Origin: Thermosulfurimonas sp.
GTDB lineage: Bacteria > Desulfobacterota > Thermodesulfobacteria > Thermodesulfobacteriales > Thermodesulfobacteriaceae
DNA: 13,774 nt
Assembly: GCA_015487645.1 (NCBI GenBank)
Contig: WFPH01000020.1
Span: 1-13,774 of the forward strand
Direction of reading: 5' to 3'
Below, piece after piece: positions 1-6,748 of the stretch. The notes under the pieces were generated by a model that worked only from the letters and a program-made list of their open reading frames with translations, did no database searches and was not told the DNA's origin. Positions within the stretch are counted from its first letter, which is position 1. Every line of letters begins with the position of its first letter. Made by a program: the position numbers and the translations under genes.

Positions 1-34
1 CCTGATGACCCTCTTTAGGTTTCTGCACTGAGTG

Positions 35-406
35 ATGTTCGAGCTTACGGTAAGGGACGAATTTTCCGCCGCCCATCAGCTCCGGGGCTACGAAGGGGCC
101 TGCGAAAACCTTCATGGACACAACTGGAAGGTGGAGGTAGCCTTCCGGGGCAAGACTCTTAACGCAATCGGTATCCTCATCGACTTCAAGGAACTAAAAA
201 GTCTCCTCAAGGAAGTCCTCTCCGAACTTGATCACCGGAATCTTAACGAACTTCCGGCTTTTAGCTCTCAAAACCCTTCCTCCGAGAATATCGCTCGCTA
301 TATCTTCGAAAGACTCTCGGAAAGACTGGCCGGCAAACCGGTAAAGGTCTCCCGAGTCACGGTCTGCGAGACGGAAAGAGCTTGTGCCTCCTATCTCAGC
401 GAGTGA
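35..406 (+). CDS. queD: 6-carboxytetrahydropterin synthase QueD
   Basis: QueD converts 7,8-dihydroneopterin triphosphate to 6-carboxy-5,6,7,8-tetrahydropterin, an early step to preQ0 and queuosine, in the cytoplasm. Numbering from the ATG at 35 (123 aa), the zinc-binding histidines typical of the family are visible: H14 in FSAAH, then H27 and H29 in CENLHGHNW, with the catalytic Cys at C23. A central LDHRNLNEL segment and a late CETERACASY segment carry the conserved Asp/His and Glu of the active site. The length fits the family (about 120 aa). A GTG lies directly upstream (32-34), so the start could be one codon earlier; ATG is preferred, although no strong ribosome site precedes either. Its 3' end overlaps queE by 23 bases, so the two are translationally linked. 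Identification is firm; the exact start is less so. Confidence 0.95.
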   Translation: MFELTVRDEFSAAHQLRGYEGACENLHGHNWKVEVAFRGKTLNAIGILIDFKELKSLLKEVLSELDHRNLNELPAFSSQNPSSENIARYIFERLSERLAGKPVKVSRVTVCETERACASYLSE

Positions 407-1040
407 AGTCGGTCTCAGGGTCCTTGAGACCTTCGTGAGCCTGCAGGGCGAGGGGCGAGCAGCGGGCTATCCGGCCTTCTTTGTAAGGCTCTCCGGTTGC
501 AATCTGGCCTGTCGCTGGTGCGACACCCCGCAAAGCCGAGATCCTCACGGAGGTCAGCCCCTTACCGTAGCCCGTATCCTCCGGCTCTGGCAGGCCTCCG
601 GTCTGCCAGAGGTCCTCATCACTGGAGGGGAACCCCTTCTACAGGAGGGAGTTTACGCCCTGATGGAGACCTTGCTTGCAGCCGGGGCCCAAGTATATCT
701 CGAGACCAACGGGAGCCTTCCTCTGCGGCTTGTGCCCCCGGAGGTCATCAAGATCATGGATCTCAAAACGCCGTCCTCCGGTATGAGCGCTTATATGGAT
801 TATGGAAATCTACGTTACCTCAGCCGGAAAGATCAGGTGAAGTTTGTGATCGCTGACGAGGAAGATTACCGCTGGGCCCGCCGGCAGGTCCTCTCGCTCG
901 GACTCTTACATTTTACTGAGGTCCTTTTCTCCCCGGCGTGGGGGCGAATGGCTCCCGAAAGACTGGCCCGACTGATCCTTGAGGACCGCCTCCCTGTACG
1001 CCTCCAGCTACAGCTTCATAAACTCCTCAAACTCCCCTAA
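384..1040 (+). CDS. queE: 7-carboxy-7-deazaguanine synthase QueE (radical SAM)
   Basis: QueE is the radical-SAM enzyme that contracts the QueD product to 7-carboxy-7-deazaguanine in preQ0 synthesis. The 218-aa protein opens with the family signature ETFVSLQGEG (residues 15-24), where the QGEG stretch helps place the substrate. The cluster motif follows as C39-x3-C43-x2-C46 in CNLACRWCDTP, then the SAM-contacting ITGGEPLLQ at 79-87 and a YLETNGS strand. The start is a GTG at 384 inside the end of queD, preceded at a usable distance by GGAAAGAG. The 23-base overlap supports one transcript with queD. Length is normal for a compact QueE (210-240 aa). No queC or queF is visible here; the upstream side is cut off by the window edge. 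Confidence 0.95.
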   Translation: MPPISASEVGLRVLETFVSLQGEGRAAGYPAFFVRLSGCNLACRWCDTPQSRDPHGGQPLTVARILRLWQASGLPEVLITGGEPLLQEGVYALMETLLAAGAQVYLETNGSLPLRLVPPEVIKIMDLKTPSSGMSAYMDYGNLRYLSRKDQVKFVIADEEDYRWARRQVLSLGLLHFTEVLFSPAWGRMAPERLARLILEDRLPVRLQLQLHKLLKLP

Positions 1041-1132
1041 GCTCTTACCGGATCCTCAAAGGCTTTACCCCCACAGTTTTTCCCGACCAGGACTAATAGT
1101 AAAAGGAATGGTTTGGAAACTGAATTCTTGAT

Positions 1133-1138
1133 AGGCTA
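1133..1138. repeat. left 6-bp direct repeat (putative target-site duplication)
   Basis: AGGCTA immediately precedes the left inverted repeat of the palindromic element and is matched exactly at 1248-1253 just outside the right inverted repeat. A six-base match exactly at both borders is unlikely by chance, but it is short enough that other copies are needed to confirm the element's ends. Confidence 0.5.
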
Positions 1139-1247
1139 GAGACCTCTGAAAAAGTCCATCCTCCCCCTATGAGGGAGGATTTGGGAGGGGGAGATTTAAG
1201 GGTTTTCTTCCCCTCCCGGAGGGAGGGAAATATTATCCAGAGGTCTC
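1139..1247. mobile_element. MITE-like palindromic element with target-site duplication
   Basis: Seen directly: GAGACCTCTG at 1139-1148 is repeated as its exact reverse complement CAGAGGTCTC at 1238-1247, and the pair is bracketed by the direct repeat AGGCTA at 1133-1138 and 1248-1253. Terminal inverted repeats with an abutting direct duplication are the hallmark of a transposed element. At 109 bp it has no room for a transposase, so it would be non-autonomous. The interior holds two strong hairpins: ATCCTCCC (1158-1165) pairing with GGGAGGAT (1173-1180) around a 7-base loop, and CCCTCCC (1211-1217) pairing with GGGAGGG (1221-1227) around 3 bases. A competing pairing joins CTCCCCC (1161-1167) to GGGGGAG (1187-1193). 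The family was not identified and no parent transposase is in the window. Confidence 0.6.
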
Positions 1248-1253
1248 AGGCTA
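1248..1253. repeat. right 6-bp direct repeat (putative target-site duplication)
   Basis: Second copy of AGGCTA, abutting the right inverted repeat. It lies 7 bases outside the stop codon of the torD-like gene, so an insertion here would leave that reading frame intact. Confidence 0.5.
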
Positions 1254-1260
1254 AGGAATT

Positions 1261-1758
1261 TCAATGCTTCATACCATCCGTCTCAGACAGAAATGTTTCT
1301 AATCCTTCGGCAAGAGGGCCGTAAATTGTCGAGTGTTCTTTAACTTTTATAAGAAAGGAAGGGAGCCATTCTTTCAGACGCTGTAAAAAATTGAAGTCTC
1401 CCGTTAAATAGATAAACTCTAGCTCAATTGCAACATGGTCAGGATATTCCCCTTCTACGGCAAGCTCAATCCCGGAGTCGGCAAAATAATCCTGCACTTC
1501 AAGGGCAGTTTCTCCAAAAAGAAGGCCCTCCCTATAGAAAGATTCATAGGGAGGGCACGGGAGAGCAGGAAATGAAGATATAAACAAACGAGTATACTCT
1601 GTTTGCAAGGTTTCCAAACTCAATCTTTCCCAGCCCTTAATTATAGGGGGCAATTTCAACTCTTCTTCTATAGCTCTGCCTTCAGTTAACACTTCTTCTG
1701 TAGGATAACTAAAACCAAGAGAATAGTATTTACAAAGCAACCGCAATCTTTCTCTCAT
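1261..1758 (-). CDS. TorD/DmsD-family molybdoenzyme maturation chaperone
   Basis: Proteins of this family are cytoplasmic, all-helical chaperones that bind the Tat signal or core of a molybdenum oxidoreductase, help cofactor insertion and hold back export until folding is complete. In this 165-aa protein the family hallmarks are visible: an EYTRLF segment near residue 54 running into a proline-rich PCPPYESFY stretch (67-75), and YPDHVAIELEF near 105-115. It is at the short end of the family (usually 180-220 aa). Its ATG overlaps the stop of the NrfD-like gene in an ATGA junction (1755-1758), so it is the last gene of the molybdoenzyme operon and its client is most likely the Tat-dependent catalytic subunit encoded first. 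Which TorD subfamily it belongs to cannot be decided by eye. Confidence 0.85.
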   Translation of the reverse strand: MRERLRLLCKYYSLGFSYPTEEVLTEGRAIEEELKLPPIIKGWERLSLETLQTEYTRLFISSFPALPCPPYESFYREGLLFGETALEVQDYFADSGIELAVEGEYPDHVAIELEFIYLTGDFNFLQRLKEWLPSFLIKVKEHSTIYGPLAEGLETFLSETDGMKH

Positions 1759-3023
1759 GCGTTTTCTCTTATGGGAAGATATTCAGCAAGTTTAAGAATA
1801 ATATACACAATGGCAGCCATCACACCAAGAGTAATCAGGATTTCCACAATAGAGGGAATATAGTTCCAGTAATCTACGAAGACCTTTTGAGGATTAAGGA
1901 GGTCACCTTTAACCTCCCCAAGGGCAAAGGGGTAGCTCCATTCGATGGTTGAAGCCCCCACTATTACCGGATATTTGAGAGGAATGACGTTATAAGCCGG
2001 GCCCAAGAGGAGGAGACGATGGGCATAGATTCCAATTATGAGAAGAATTGAGGCCTGAACGAGTTTTCTTGGCACTTCAGAATACCTGAAGTAAAGATAC
2101 GCGGACCCAATAAGAAAGAGCACTTCAACAGCGTGAAGAGGGAGATTTTTACCAAACAAAATCTTCAGAGGTTCAAATTCCTCCCCATGATGCCACCAGA
2201 ATCGCACAAAAAATTCATTGTAATACATAAAAAGTAAAATAATGGAGGAAAGAGCCGAAATCTTGGCCAGCATTCTATAAGCCGGAGCAAGCTTTTCGTC
2301 GAAACCGAGAAGGCCGAGAGAAAAGAGGATGACGATAGCAGGTCCCGTTGCCAGAGCAGCCGCAATAAAGGTGGGGGCAAGCAAACCGCCGTGCCACCAG
2401 GGACGGGCCATCTGCGTAGCAAGTACCCAGGCTGTCACCGTATGGATCAGAATGGCGAGAGGGAGAGCTATAGGAGCCAGTTTTTTGGCCTTCCGTTGAG
2501 CCTCTTCCTTTAAACGCCTATATTCTTTCTCGGAAATTTCCTTCTCCGGAAGCTTTATAAAGGGAAGTTTGATGCGGTTTTTGAGAATATCGGGTTTCAT
2601 GAGGGTATAGGCGTAGATAATAGAGACCAAAGAATAGGAAGAGAGGACCAGGAAATCCCAAGGCAAAAGGGAAGTCAAGTTAGGATGCAGGAAGACATTG
2701 TAGATCCTGTCCGGGCGTCCTATATCCGGGAACAAAATCAGCATAGCCCCTATAGCGAACATGAAAGCGGTAATGGTAGCTAGCCGAGAGACGGGTTTCA
2801 GCTGGGTCGCTTTAAAAAGATAAATGGAAGAAGAGACCACCAGACCTCCAGCCGCAGTCCCCACAAAAAAGGCCCAGGTAGCAATATAAAGACCCCAGGA
2901 AAAGGAATTCCTCATATTGGTAACGATCAAACCCTTAGAACTTTGATAGATAAAAGCTAGAATTCCAATAACCATTAAAAATATAAGAAACTTGGAGAGT
3001 TTATTGAGGTTAGTTCTAGCCAT
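1755..3023 (-). CDS. NrfD/PsrC-type membrane subunit of the molybdoenzyme
   Basis: This is the quinone-interacting membrane anchor that links the extracytoplasmic molybdoenzyme to the membrane quinone pool. The 422-aa protein shows about ten hydrophobic segments (near residues 10-28, 44-69, 82-99, 123-142, 183-205, 215-240, 251-274, 295-313, 321-341, 391-413), a number seen in the larger NrfD-type proteins rather than the eight-helix minimum. Family marks include GTAAGG (55-60), DIGRPDR (100-106) and HTVTAWVLATQMARPWW (194-210) leading into an AP-rich helix. A charged loop rich in Lys and Glu (about 145-182) lies between helices 4 and 5. No paired histidines typical of a haem-b anchor were recognised. 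The ATG at 3023 follows an ideal ribosome site, AAAGGAGG (3031-3038), that overlaps the preceding gene's stop. The gene is clearly AT-rich. Confidence 0.9.
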   Translation of the reverse strand: MARTNLNKLSKFLIFLMVIGILAFIYQSSKGLIVTNMRNSFSWGLYIATWAFFVGTAAGGLVVSSSIYLFKATQLKPVSRLATITAFMFAIGAMLILFPDIGRPDRIYNVFLHPNLTSLLPWDFLVLSSYSLVSIIYAYTLMKPDILKNRIKLPFIKLPEKEISEKEYRRLKEEAQRKAKKLAPIALPLAILIHTVTAWVLATQMARPWWHGGLLAPTFIAAALATGPAIVILFSLGLLGFDEKLAPAYRMLAKISALSSIILLFMYYNEFFVRFWWHHGEEFEPLKILFGKNLPLHAVEVLFLIGSAYLYFRYSEVPRKLVQASILLIIGIYAHRLLLLGPAYNVIPLKYPVIVGASTIEWSYPFALGEVKGDLLNPQKVFVDYWNYIPSIVEILITLGVMAAIVYIILKLAEYLPIRENA

Positions 3024-3030
3024 GGGTCAT

Positions 3031-3038
3031 CCTCCTTT
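3031..3038 (-). promoter_or_regulatory. strong ribosome binding site of the NrfD-like gene
   Basis: On the minus strand AAAGGAGG lies 7 bases before the ATG of the membrane subunit and overlaps the TAA stop (3037-3039) of the ferredoxin subunit. This fixes the NrfD-like start at 3023. A nearer ATG, out of frame, sits right after the site and can be discounted. Confidence 0.8.
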
Positions 3039-3807
3039 AAACTCTTTTTTCCATTACCTTTAGCAGTTTTTCGTAAATTATCTTTCCTCTCCAGGTAGTA
3101 GCTTCTGGGAGCAAATAAAATACTTTGGGAGAAGTATTCAGGTCTTCTCTCAACCTCACCACATTTTGCTTTTTGATGACTCGAGAGATTTCACTTTTGG
3201 GATCATCAAGGTCTCCGAAAATCCGGGCGTTTCCAGGACATCCCCTCACACAGGCAGGAGCAAATCCCTGATCCACATACTGGACACAGAAAGTACATTT
3301 TTCTACCACCCCTCTCGGTCTCTTAGGGGTAAAAACCAGCCGCCCGTCTTGGGTACGATGTTCAAGAGGATAACCCGGTCTGTAACCCGGGTCGGCAAAC
3401 CAGTCCTGAGAGAAACCGAGCTTCTTAAAGGCCTGGGAGAAGTTTTTGTCGGAACTTTGCCAATTAAACTGTCTTACCCCATAGGGACAAGCAGTCATGC
3501 AGTATCGACATCCGATACATCTTTCAAAATCAACGAGAACCAATCCGTCTTCTCTCTGCCAGGTGGCTCCCACAGGACACACCTTAGCGCAAGGAGGATC
3601 TTCACAATGTTGGCAGGGGACAGGCAAATAAACTTCAAAAAATTCAGGGTATCTTCCCACAGGTGTATGATGGGTTTTGGCCCCAATAGTTTCTACTCTC
3701 TGCCACCAGGTGCCAGGAGGCAGAGAATTGTGGATTTTACACACCACGGCACAGCTTCGACAACCAATACAACGGTTCAAATCTATTACCATTCCCCACC
3801 TAGGCAT
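3037..3807 (-). CDS. four-cluster ferredoxin subunit of the molybdoenzyme (PsrB/DmsB-like)
   Basis: This is the electron-transfer subunit that wires the Mo subunit to the membrane subunit. From the ATG at 3807 the protein is 256 aa and has 16 cysteines in four groups typical of the family: C13, C16, C19, C23; C65, C68, C73, C77; C97, C100, C103, C107; and C171, C174, C186, C190. All four groups are complete, so four [4Fe-4S] clusters are expected; the Trp that replaces a Cys in NarH-like subunits is absent (CIGCRYC at 97-103). There is no signal peptide, so it is presumably carried through Tat with the catalytic subunit. An upstream in-frame start at 3897 would add 30 residues and overlap the Mo gene by 89 bases; it is rejected because GGGAGG sits 5 bases before the ATG at 3807 and family N-termini begin close to the first cluster. 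Confidence 0.93.
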   Translation of the reverse strand: MPRWGMVIDLNRCIGCRSCAVVCKIHNSLPPGTWWQRVETIGAKTHHTPVGRYPEFFEVYLPVPCQHCEDPPCAKVCPVGATWQREDGLVLVDFERCIGCRYCMTACPYGVRQFNWQSSDKNFSQAFKKLGFSQDWFADPGYRPGYPLEHRTQDGRLVFTPKRPRGVVEKCTFCVQYVDQGFAPACVRGCPGNARIFGDLDDPKSEISRVIKKQNVVRLREDLNTSPKVFYLLPEATTWRGKIIYEKLLKVMEKRV

Positions 3808-3808
3808 C

Positions 3809-6517
3809 TTAACCTCCCGCCCTTTTAATATCGCAACTGCATTCGTTCCAGGCCGTACTAGGCTCCCAGACGCCCGGAACGAAGTAGATAACTTCATTGG
3901 GCTTTATCCAGGGATAAATGAGGGAGTTATACGAAGTACCCCTGAGGTATCTGCTCCACCATCCTTCTTCAAAGATCACAATTCCTGGATGAATACCCGG
4001 ATCAAGCACTACATAGGCGTAGACTTTGCCTCGATCATTGTAAATCTCGGCCAGATCCCCTTCTTTTAAGCCTTTGGCCCGAGCGGTTTCGGGATTGATC
4101 CAAACCCTGGCCCGACAATCCTGCAGCTCAAGCATGGTAATGTTATTGCTATGAGTAGAATGAACCGTGTAAAGGCGGTTACGAGTGATATAGATGAAAG
4201 GATATTTCTCCTTGGCCTGAGGATTTATTTTGTACTCTGTGTCTACAAGAGGATCCTTATGGACAGGGAGGGTCTCGCCTAGATCAACAAAGACCTGTTC
4301 ATCTTTATAGAACTCGATTCTGCCGCTCTTAACAAAACGCGCCGTCTTGGGCAGAGGAACGGGATACGAAACCGGAGGGAAGGGTTTAAACTTTTGGATC
4401 TGTTCATAGAAAGCGATCTGCCTTTTTTGAGGTGCAGGGAGATTCAGCCTTACCGGCCCTCTTTTCAACGCCTCGATGGTAATTCCCTTAACAAGGGGAC
4501 CTCCTTTTTTGAGGATCAATTCCCCCGCATCCATACTCGCCTGATGAGCAAGTTCGCGAGCCAGTTTCAGACTCCATTTTCCGTTCTTCCTAGCCTCCTC
4601 CTCCCGATCGTATATCTCTGGGTTAACGTAAAATTCTCTGGCCTCTTTCTTAAGTTCCTCTGAACCCAACTTCTCAGCCACTCTCTTGGCTAACTCTTTG
4701 AAAATCCAGATCTCGGGCATGCATCCGAAAAGAGGTTCCACAGCCGGCTGCTGGAGCTGCACATAAGGATGCAGGATGGTAGCCACTATATCGAACTTTT
4801 CGTACCAGCTAACCCCTGGCAATACTACATCCGCCCAAAGAGTCGAGGTACTCATCTGAAAATCACAGCAAAGAATAAATTCAAGCTCCCCGTTGGCCGC
4901 CATCTCTCTCAAACGGCCACTCAAGTTATGCTGATCGAAGGGGTTACCCCAACCCCACACCAAAGCCTTCACACCATTGGCGGGATAAGGGGTTTCCGTA
5001 TTGTACTTTTTAAAGGTTTCACTCTCTCTAAATTCCTTGTTTAGCCAAACAAGGAAGCTCACCCACTTCGGAGGCCTTTTCTTGAAAAGCCACCAGGAAC
5101 CCAGAGGCCAGCGAATACGGTATTGCCCGGCATAGGTCGAAATCCCGGCCCCCGATTTCCCCAGATTGCCGGTCAAACTCACCAGCAGGGAATAGGCCCT
5201 ACCCTTAAGGTCTCCGTGATACCACTGATAATTGCTGGCCCCATAAACCACATGCAGGGGTTTGATTGTGCCTACTTCTCTTCCGATACGGTAGATGAGT
5301 TTTTCATATTCCCCTACAAGATCTTTACGAGGAGCAATTATTTCGGCCACCTTTTTAGGGGCATATTCAGACAAGATCTTTTCCTTGAGCAACTGGAAAG
5401 CGGGTTTTACTTTGACTTTTTCACCGGTCACCAAAGTTACTTCAAGCTCCCCCTCCAGAAGCGGATCAAAATCTCTTTTCAGATTTTCTGGGTTAGGAAT
5501 CCGAAAGCTCTTGGTCTTCTGGTCATAAACCACATAGCATTCCCTATATTTCGGCAATCTACTTTTCAGGACTTTGGCTTTACCGGCAAGAGAAGCCACT
5601 TCCTCAGCCCTGAGTTTTTTGTGATTGTCGAGCCTTACCAAGAAGGGGAGATCAGTATAGGTTTTCACAAATTCTTCGTCATATAGCTTTTCGGAAAGGA
5701 TCACATAGACCAACCCGAGGGCGAAAGCCGCATCAGTAGAGGGATTGATCTGGATCCACTCATCGGCGGCCGCAGCGGTGGGGCTAAAGTTAGGATCTAC
5801 CACCACCACCTTACCACCCCTTTCCTGACTTAGACGCAAAAACTTGGCATCAGGGACCCTCGTCCACAGAATATTTGAACCGCAGATCAAAGTGTATTTG
5901 GAATTAGCCCATTCCAGACTCTCGAGTTCCTCGGTTTGGACCCCAAAAGTGATGGGCCAGAAGAGAGGAAGGTCTCCATTCATGGTATAGGCATGGATAA
6001 CGCTCCAATTGTACATAGAAGAAAGGCGTACCAGCGCCCCCTTATGGATATAACCGGTCCCGGGGACCTGAACAAAGGTAGCTACGGAATCACTCCCGTA
6101 TTTTTTCATGATTTCTGCAAGCTTGGTTGCGGCATAATCCAGAGCCTCATCCCAGGAAACGGCTTTAAATTTCCCCTCTCCCCTCTTCCCCACACGAATA
6201 AGAGGTTGTTTAAGACGATCCGGACCGTAGATGAGATTCACCATGGACTGACCTTTCAGACAGCCGCGAGGATTATATTCGGGTTCGGGATAATCCGCGG
6301 CCTGCATCAGGGCCGTAATTCTGCCCCTGTAAACCATAGCATTGTAACCACAGGCCCCGGTACAGTTGGGCGAACAGGTAGACCTGACAAACTTAAGGCC
6401 TTCGTCCTTTGCCGCTTGAGCTGCGCCGAATTCCAGAAATTTTAGATAGCGGGCACCGGCCAGGCCTACCGTACCGGCTGTCAAAGTTTTAAGAAAAGCC
6501 CGCCGCGAAACCCTCAT
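3809..6517 (-). CDS. molybdopterin oxidoreductase catalytic subunit, NarG/DdhA-like branch of the DMSO reductase family
   Basis: This is the catalytic subunit of a respiratory molybdenum (or tungsten) oxidoreductase, 902 aa. The N-terminus is a Tat signal (SRRAFLK, residues 4-10, then a hydrophobic stretch), so the enzyme works outside the cytoplasm. The first cluster motif is C48-x3-C52-x3-C56-x29-C86, with K88 after the last Cys. The stretch from STCSPNCTGAC to EYNPRGC, and GDLPLFWPITFGVQT with D182, resemble NarG, where the matching Asp binds Mo; this suggests the Asp-ligated (type II) branch. In NarG, DdhA, EbdA and SerA the first ligand is His, but here it is Cys. The C-terminal pterin-dinucleotide domain begins near residue 745. 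It is the first gene of a four-gene operon. Substrate is unresolved: polysulfide, thiosulfate, tetrathionate, selenate, nitrate or chlorine oxyanions are all possible for the family. GGGAGGG before the ATG supports the start. Confidence 0.9.
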   Translation of the reverse strand: MRVSRRAFLKTLTAGTVGLAGARYLKFLEFGAAQAAKDEGLKFVRSTCSPNCTGACGYNAMVYRGRITALMQAADYPEPEYNPRGCLKGQSMVNLIYGPDRLKQPLIRVGKRGEGKFKAVSWDEALDYAATKLAEIMKKYGSDSVATFVQVPGTGYIHKGALVRLSSMYNWSVIHAYTMNGDLPLFWPITFGVQTEELESLEWANSKYTLICGSNILWTRVPDAKFLRLSQERGGKVVVVDPNFSPTAAAADEWIQINPSTDAAFALGLVYVILSEKLYDEEFVKTYTDLPFLVRLDNHKKLRAEEVASLAGKAKVLKSRLPKYRECYVVYDQKTKSFRIPNPENLKRDFDPLLEGELEVTLVTGEKVKVKPAFQLLKEKILSEYAPKKVAEIIAPRKDLVGEYEKLIYRIGREVGTIKPLHVVYGASNYQWYHGDLKGRAYSLLVSLTGNLGKSGAGISTYAGQYRIRWPLGSWWLFKKRPPKWVSFLVWLNKEFRESETFKKYNTETPYPANGVKALVWGWGNPFDQHNLSGRLREMAANGELEFILCCDFQMSTSTLWADVVLPGVSWYEKFDIVATILHPYVQLQQPAVEPLFGCMPEIWIFKELAKRVAEKLGSEELKKEAREFYVNPEIYDREEEARKNGKWSLKLARELAHQASMDAGELILKKGGPLVKGITIEALKRGPVRLNLPAPQKRQIAFYEQIQKFKPFPPVSYPVPLPKTARFVKSGRIEFYKDEQVFVDLGETLPVHKDPLVDTEYKINPQAKEKYPFIYITRNRLYTVHSTHSNNITMLELQDCRARVWINPETARAKGLKEGDLAEIYNDRGKVYAYVVLDPGIHPGIVIFEEGWWSRYLRGTSYNSLIYPWIKPNEVIYFVPGVWEPSTAWNECSCDIKRAGG
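3813..3818 (-). promoter_or_regulatory. ribosome binding site deciding the ferredoxin-subunit start
   Basis: GGGAGG on the minus strand, 5 bases from the ATG at 3805-3807 and just inside the last codons of the Mo-subunit gene. It supports the short start of the ferredoxin subunit (one base after the preceding stop codon) over the longer in-frame start at 3897. Confidence 0.75.
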
Positions 6518-6523
6518 ATCGAT

Positions 6524-6530
6524 CCCTCCC
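6524..6530 (-). promoter_or_regulatory. ribosome binding site of the Mo catalytic subunit
   Basis: GGGAGGG on the minus strand, 6 bases from the ATG at 6515-6517. It places the start at the residue that opens the Tat signal peptide. Confidence 0.75.
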
Positions 6531-6594
6531 AGTCAAGTGTGAGTTATAGCCAGCAGTCTATTGAAACATTTTCTTGGGTCAAGGCATTTTTTCT

Positions 6595-6620
6595 GTTAAT
6601 TTTGTTAAATATTGCTTAAC
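6595..6620. promoter_or_regulatory. possible operator: GTTAA direct and inverted repeats
   Basis: GTTAA occurs at 6595-6599 and again at 6604-6608 (9-base phase), and its reverse complement TTAAC at 6616-6620. The second and third form an inverted repeat with a 7-base spacer, extended imperfectly to TTGTTAA and TTAACCAA. It lies about 80-100 bases before the catalytic-subunit ATG, a plausible distance for a regulator site. In such AT-rich DNA a short palindrome can arise by chance, and no known regulator motif is matched. Confidence 0.3.
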
Positions 6621-6706
6621 CAACACAATATAAATTCCTTCACCTATTTCCAATATTTTGGTAAAAATTTTTTCCACTAATTCACCTAAAAGAATATAGA
6701 GAGATA

Positions 6707-6748
6707 AGCCTGGCGTGCAGATGTCCCCTTGGGCGGCAGGGACAGGCT
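6707..6748 (-). terminator. possible transcription terminator of the cstA-like gene
   Basis: Within 20 bases of the cstA-like stop, the minus-strand transcript can fold AGCC (from 6745-6748) with GGCU (from 6707-6710), and inside it UGUCCC (from 6739-6744) with GGGACA (from 6722-6727). An 11-base asymmetric bulge interrupts the stem. The fold is followed by a pyrimidine- and T-rich run on the minus strand. It resembles an imperfect intrinsic terminator; the bulge and the broken T-run lower confidence. Confidence 0.3.

Larger units (their letters stand above)
1041..1260. other. non-coding gap between convergent queE and torD-like gene
   Basis: This 220-base gap separates two genes that point at each other. 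Positions 1041-1132 show no reading frame, tRNA or clear hairpin. The rest is occupied by the palindromic element described separately and its flanking direct repeats. The right-hand direct repeat ends only 7 bases from the torD-like stop codon. The hairpins inside the element are not followed by clean T-runs, so a classical intrinsic terminator for either gene is not evident. Confidence 0.6.

Noticed and set aside
2..31. Possible 3' end of an upstream gene (frame ending in TGA at 29-31 just before queD)
   Set aside because: Only nine codons are visible before the window edge, with nothing recognisable; any frame this short can be open by chance.
1158..1227. Hairpins in the palindromic element as intrinsic terminators of queE or the molybdoenzyme operon
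   Set aside because: Stems are strong but neither strand shows an immediate run of T after them, so I do not list a terminator, although some effect on transcript ends is possible.
3166..3828. Long open frame (220 codons) on the plus strand inside the ferredoxin-subunit gene
   Set aside because: It is antisense to a gene with sixteen conserved cysteines and shows no recognisable domain; it is a shadow of that gene's codon pattern.
3808..3897. 30-residue N-terminal extension of the ferredoxin subunit
   Set aside because: It would overlap the Mo-subunit gene by 89 bases and lacks a ribosome site, while GGGAGG is ideally placed before the ATG at 3807 and family proteins start close to the first cluster.
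5123..5686. Long open frame (187 codons) on the plus strand inside the Mo-subunit gene
   Set aside because: It is antisense to a clearly conserved coding region, without any recognised motif or ribosome site.
6543..6582. TTGACC and TATAAC on the minus strand as a promoter of the molybdoenzyme operon
   Set aside because: The two hexamers are 28 bases apart, far from the usual 16-18, and no better partner was found for either.
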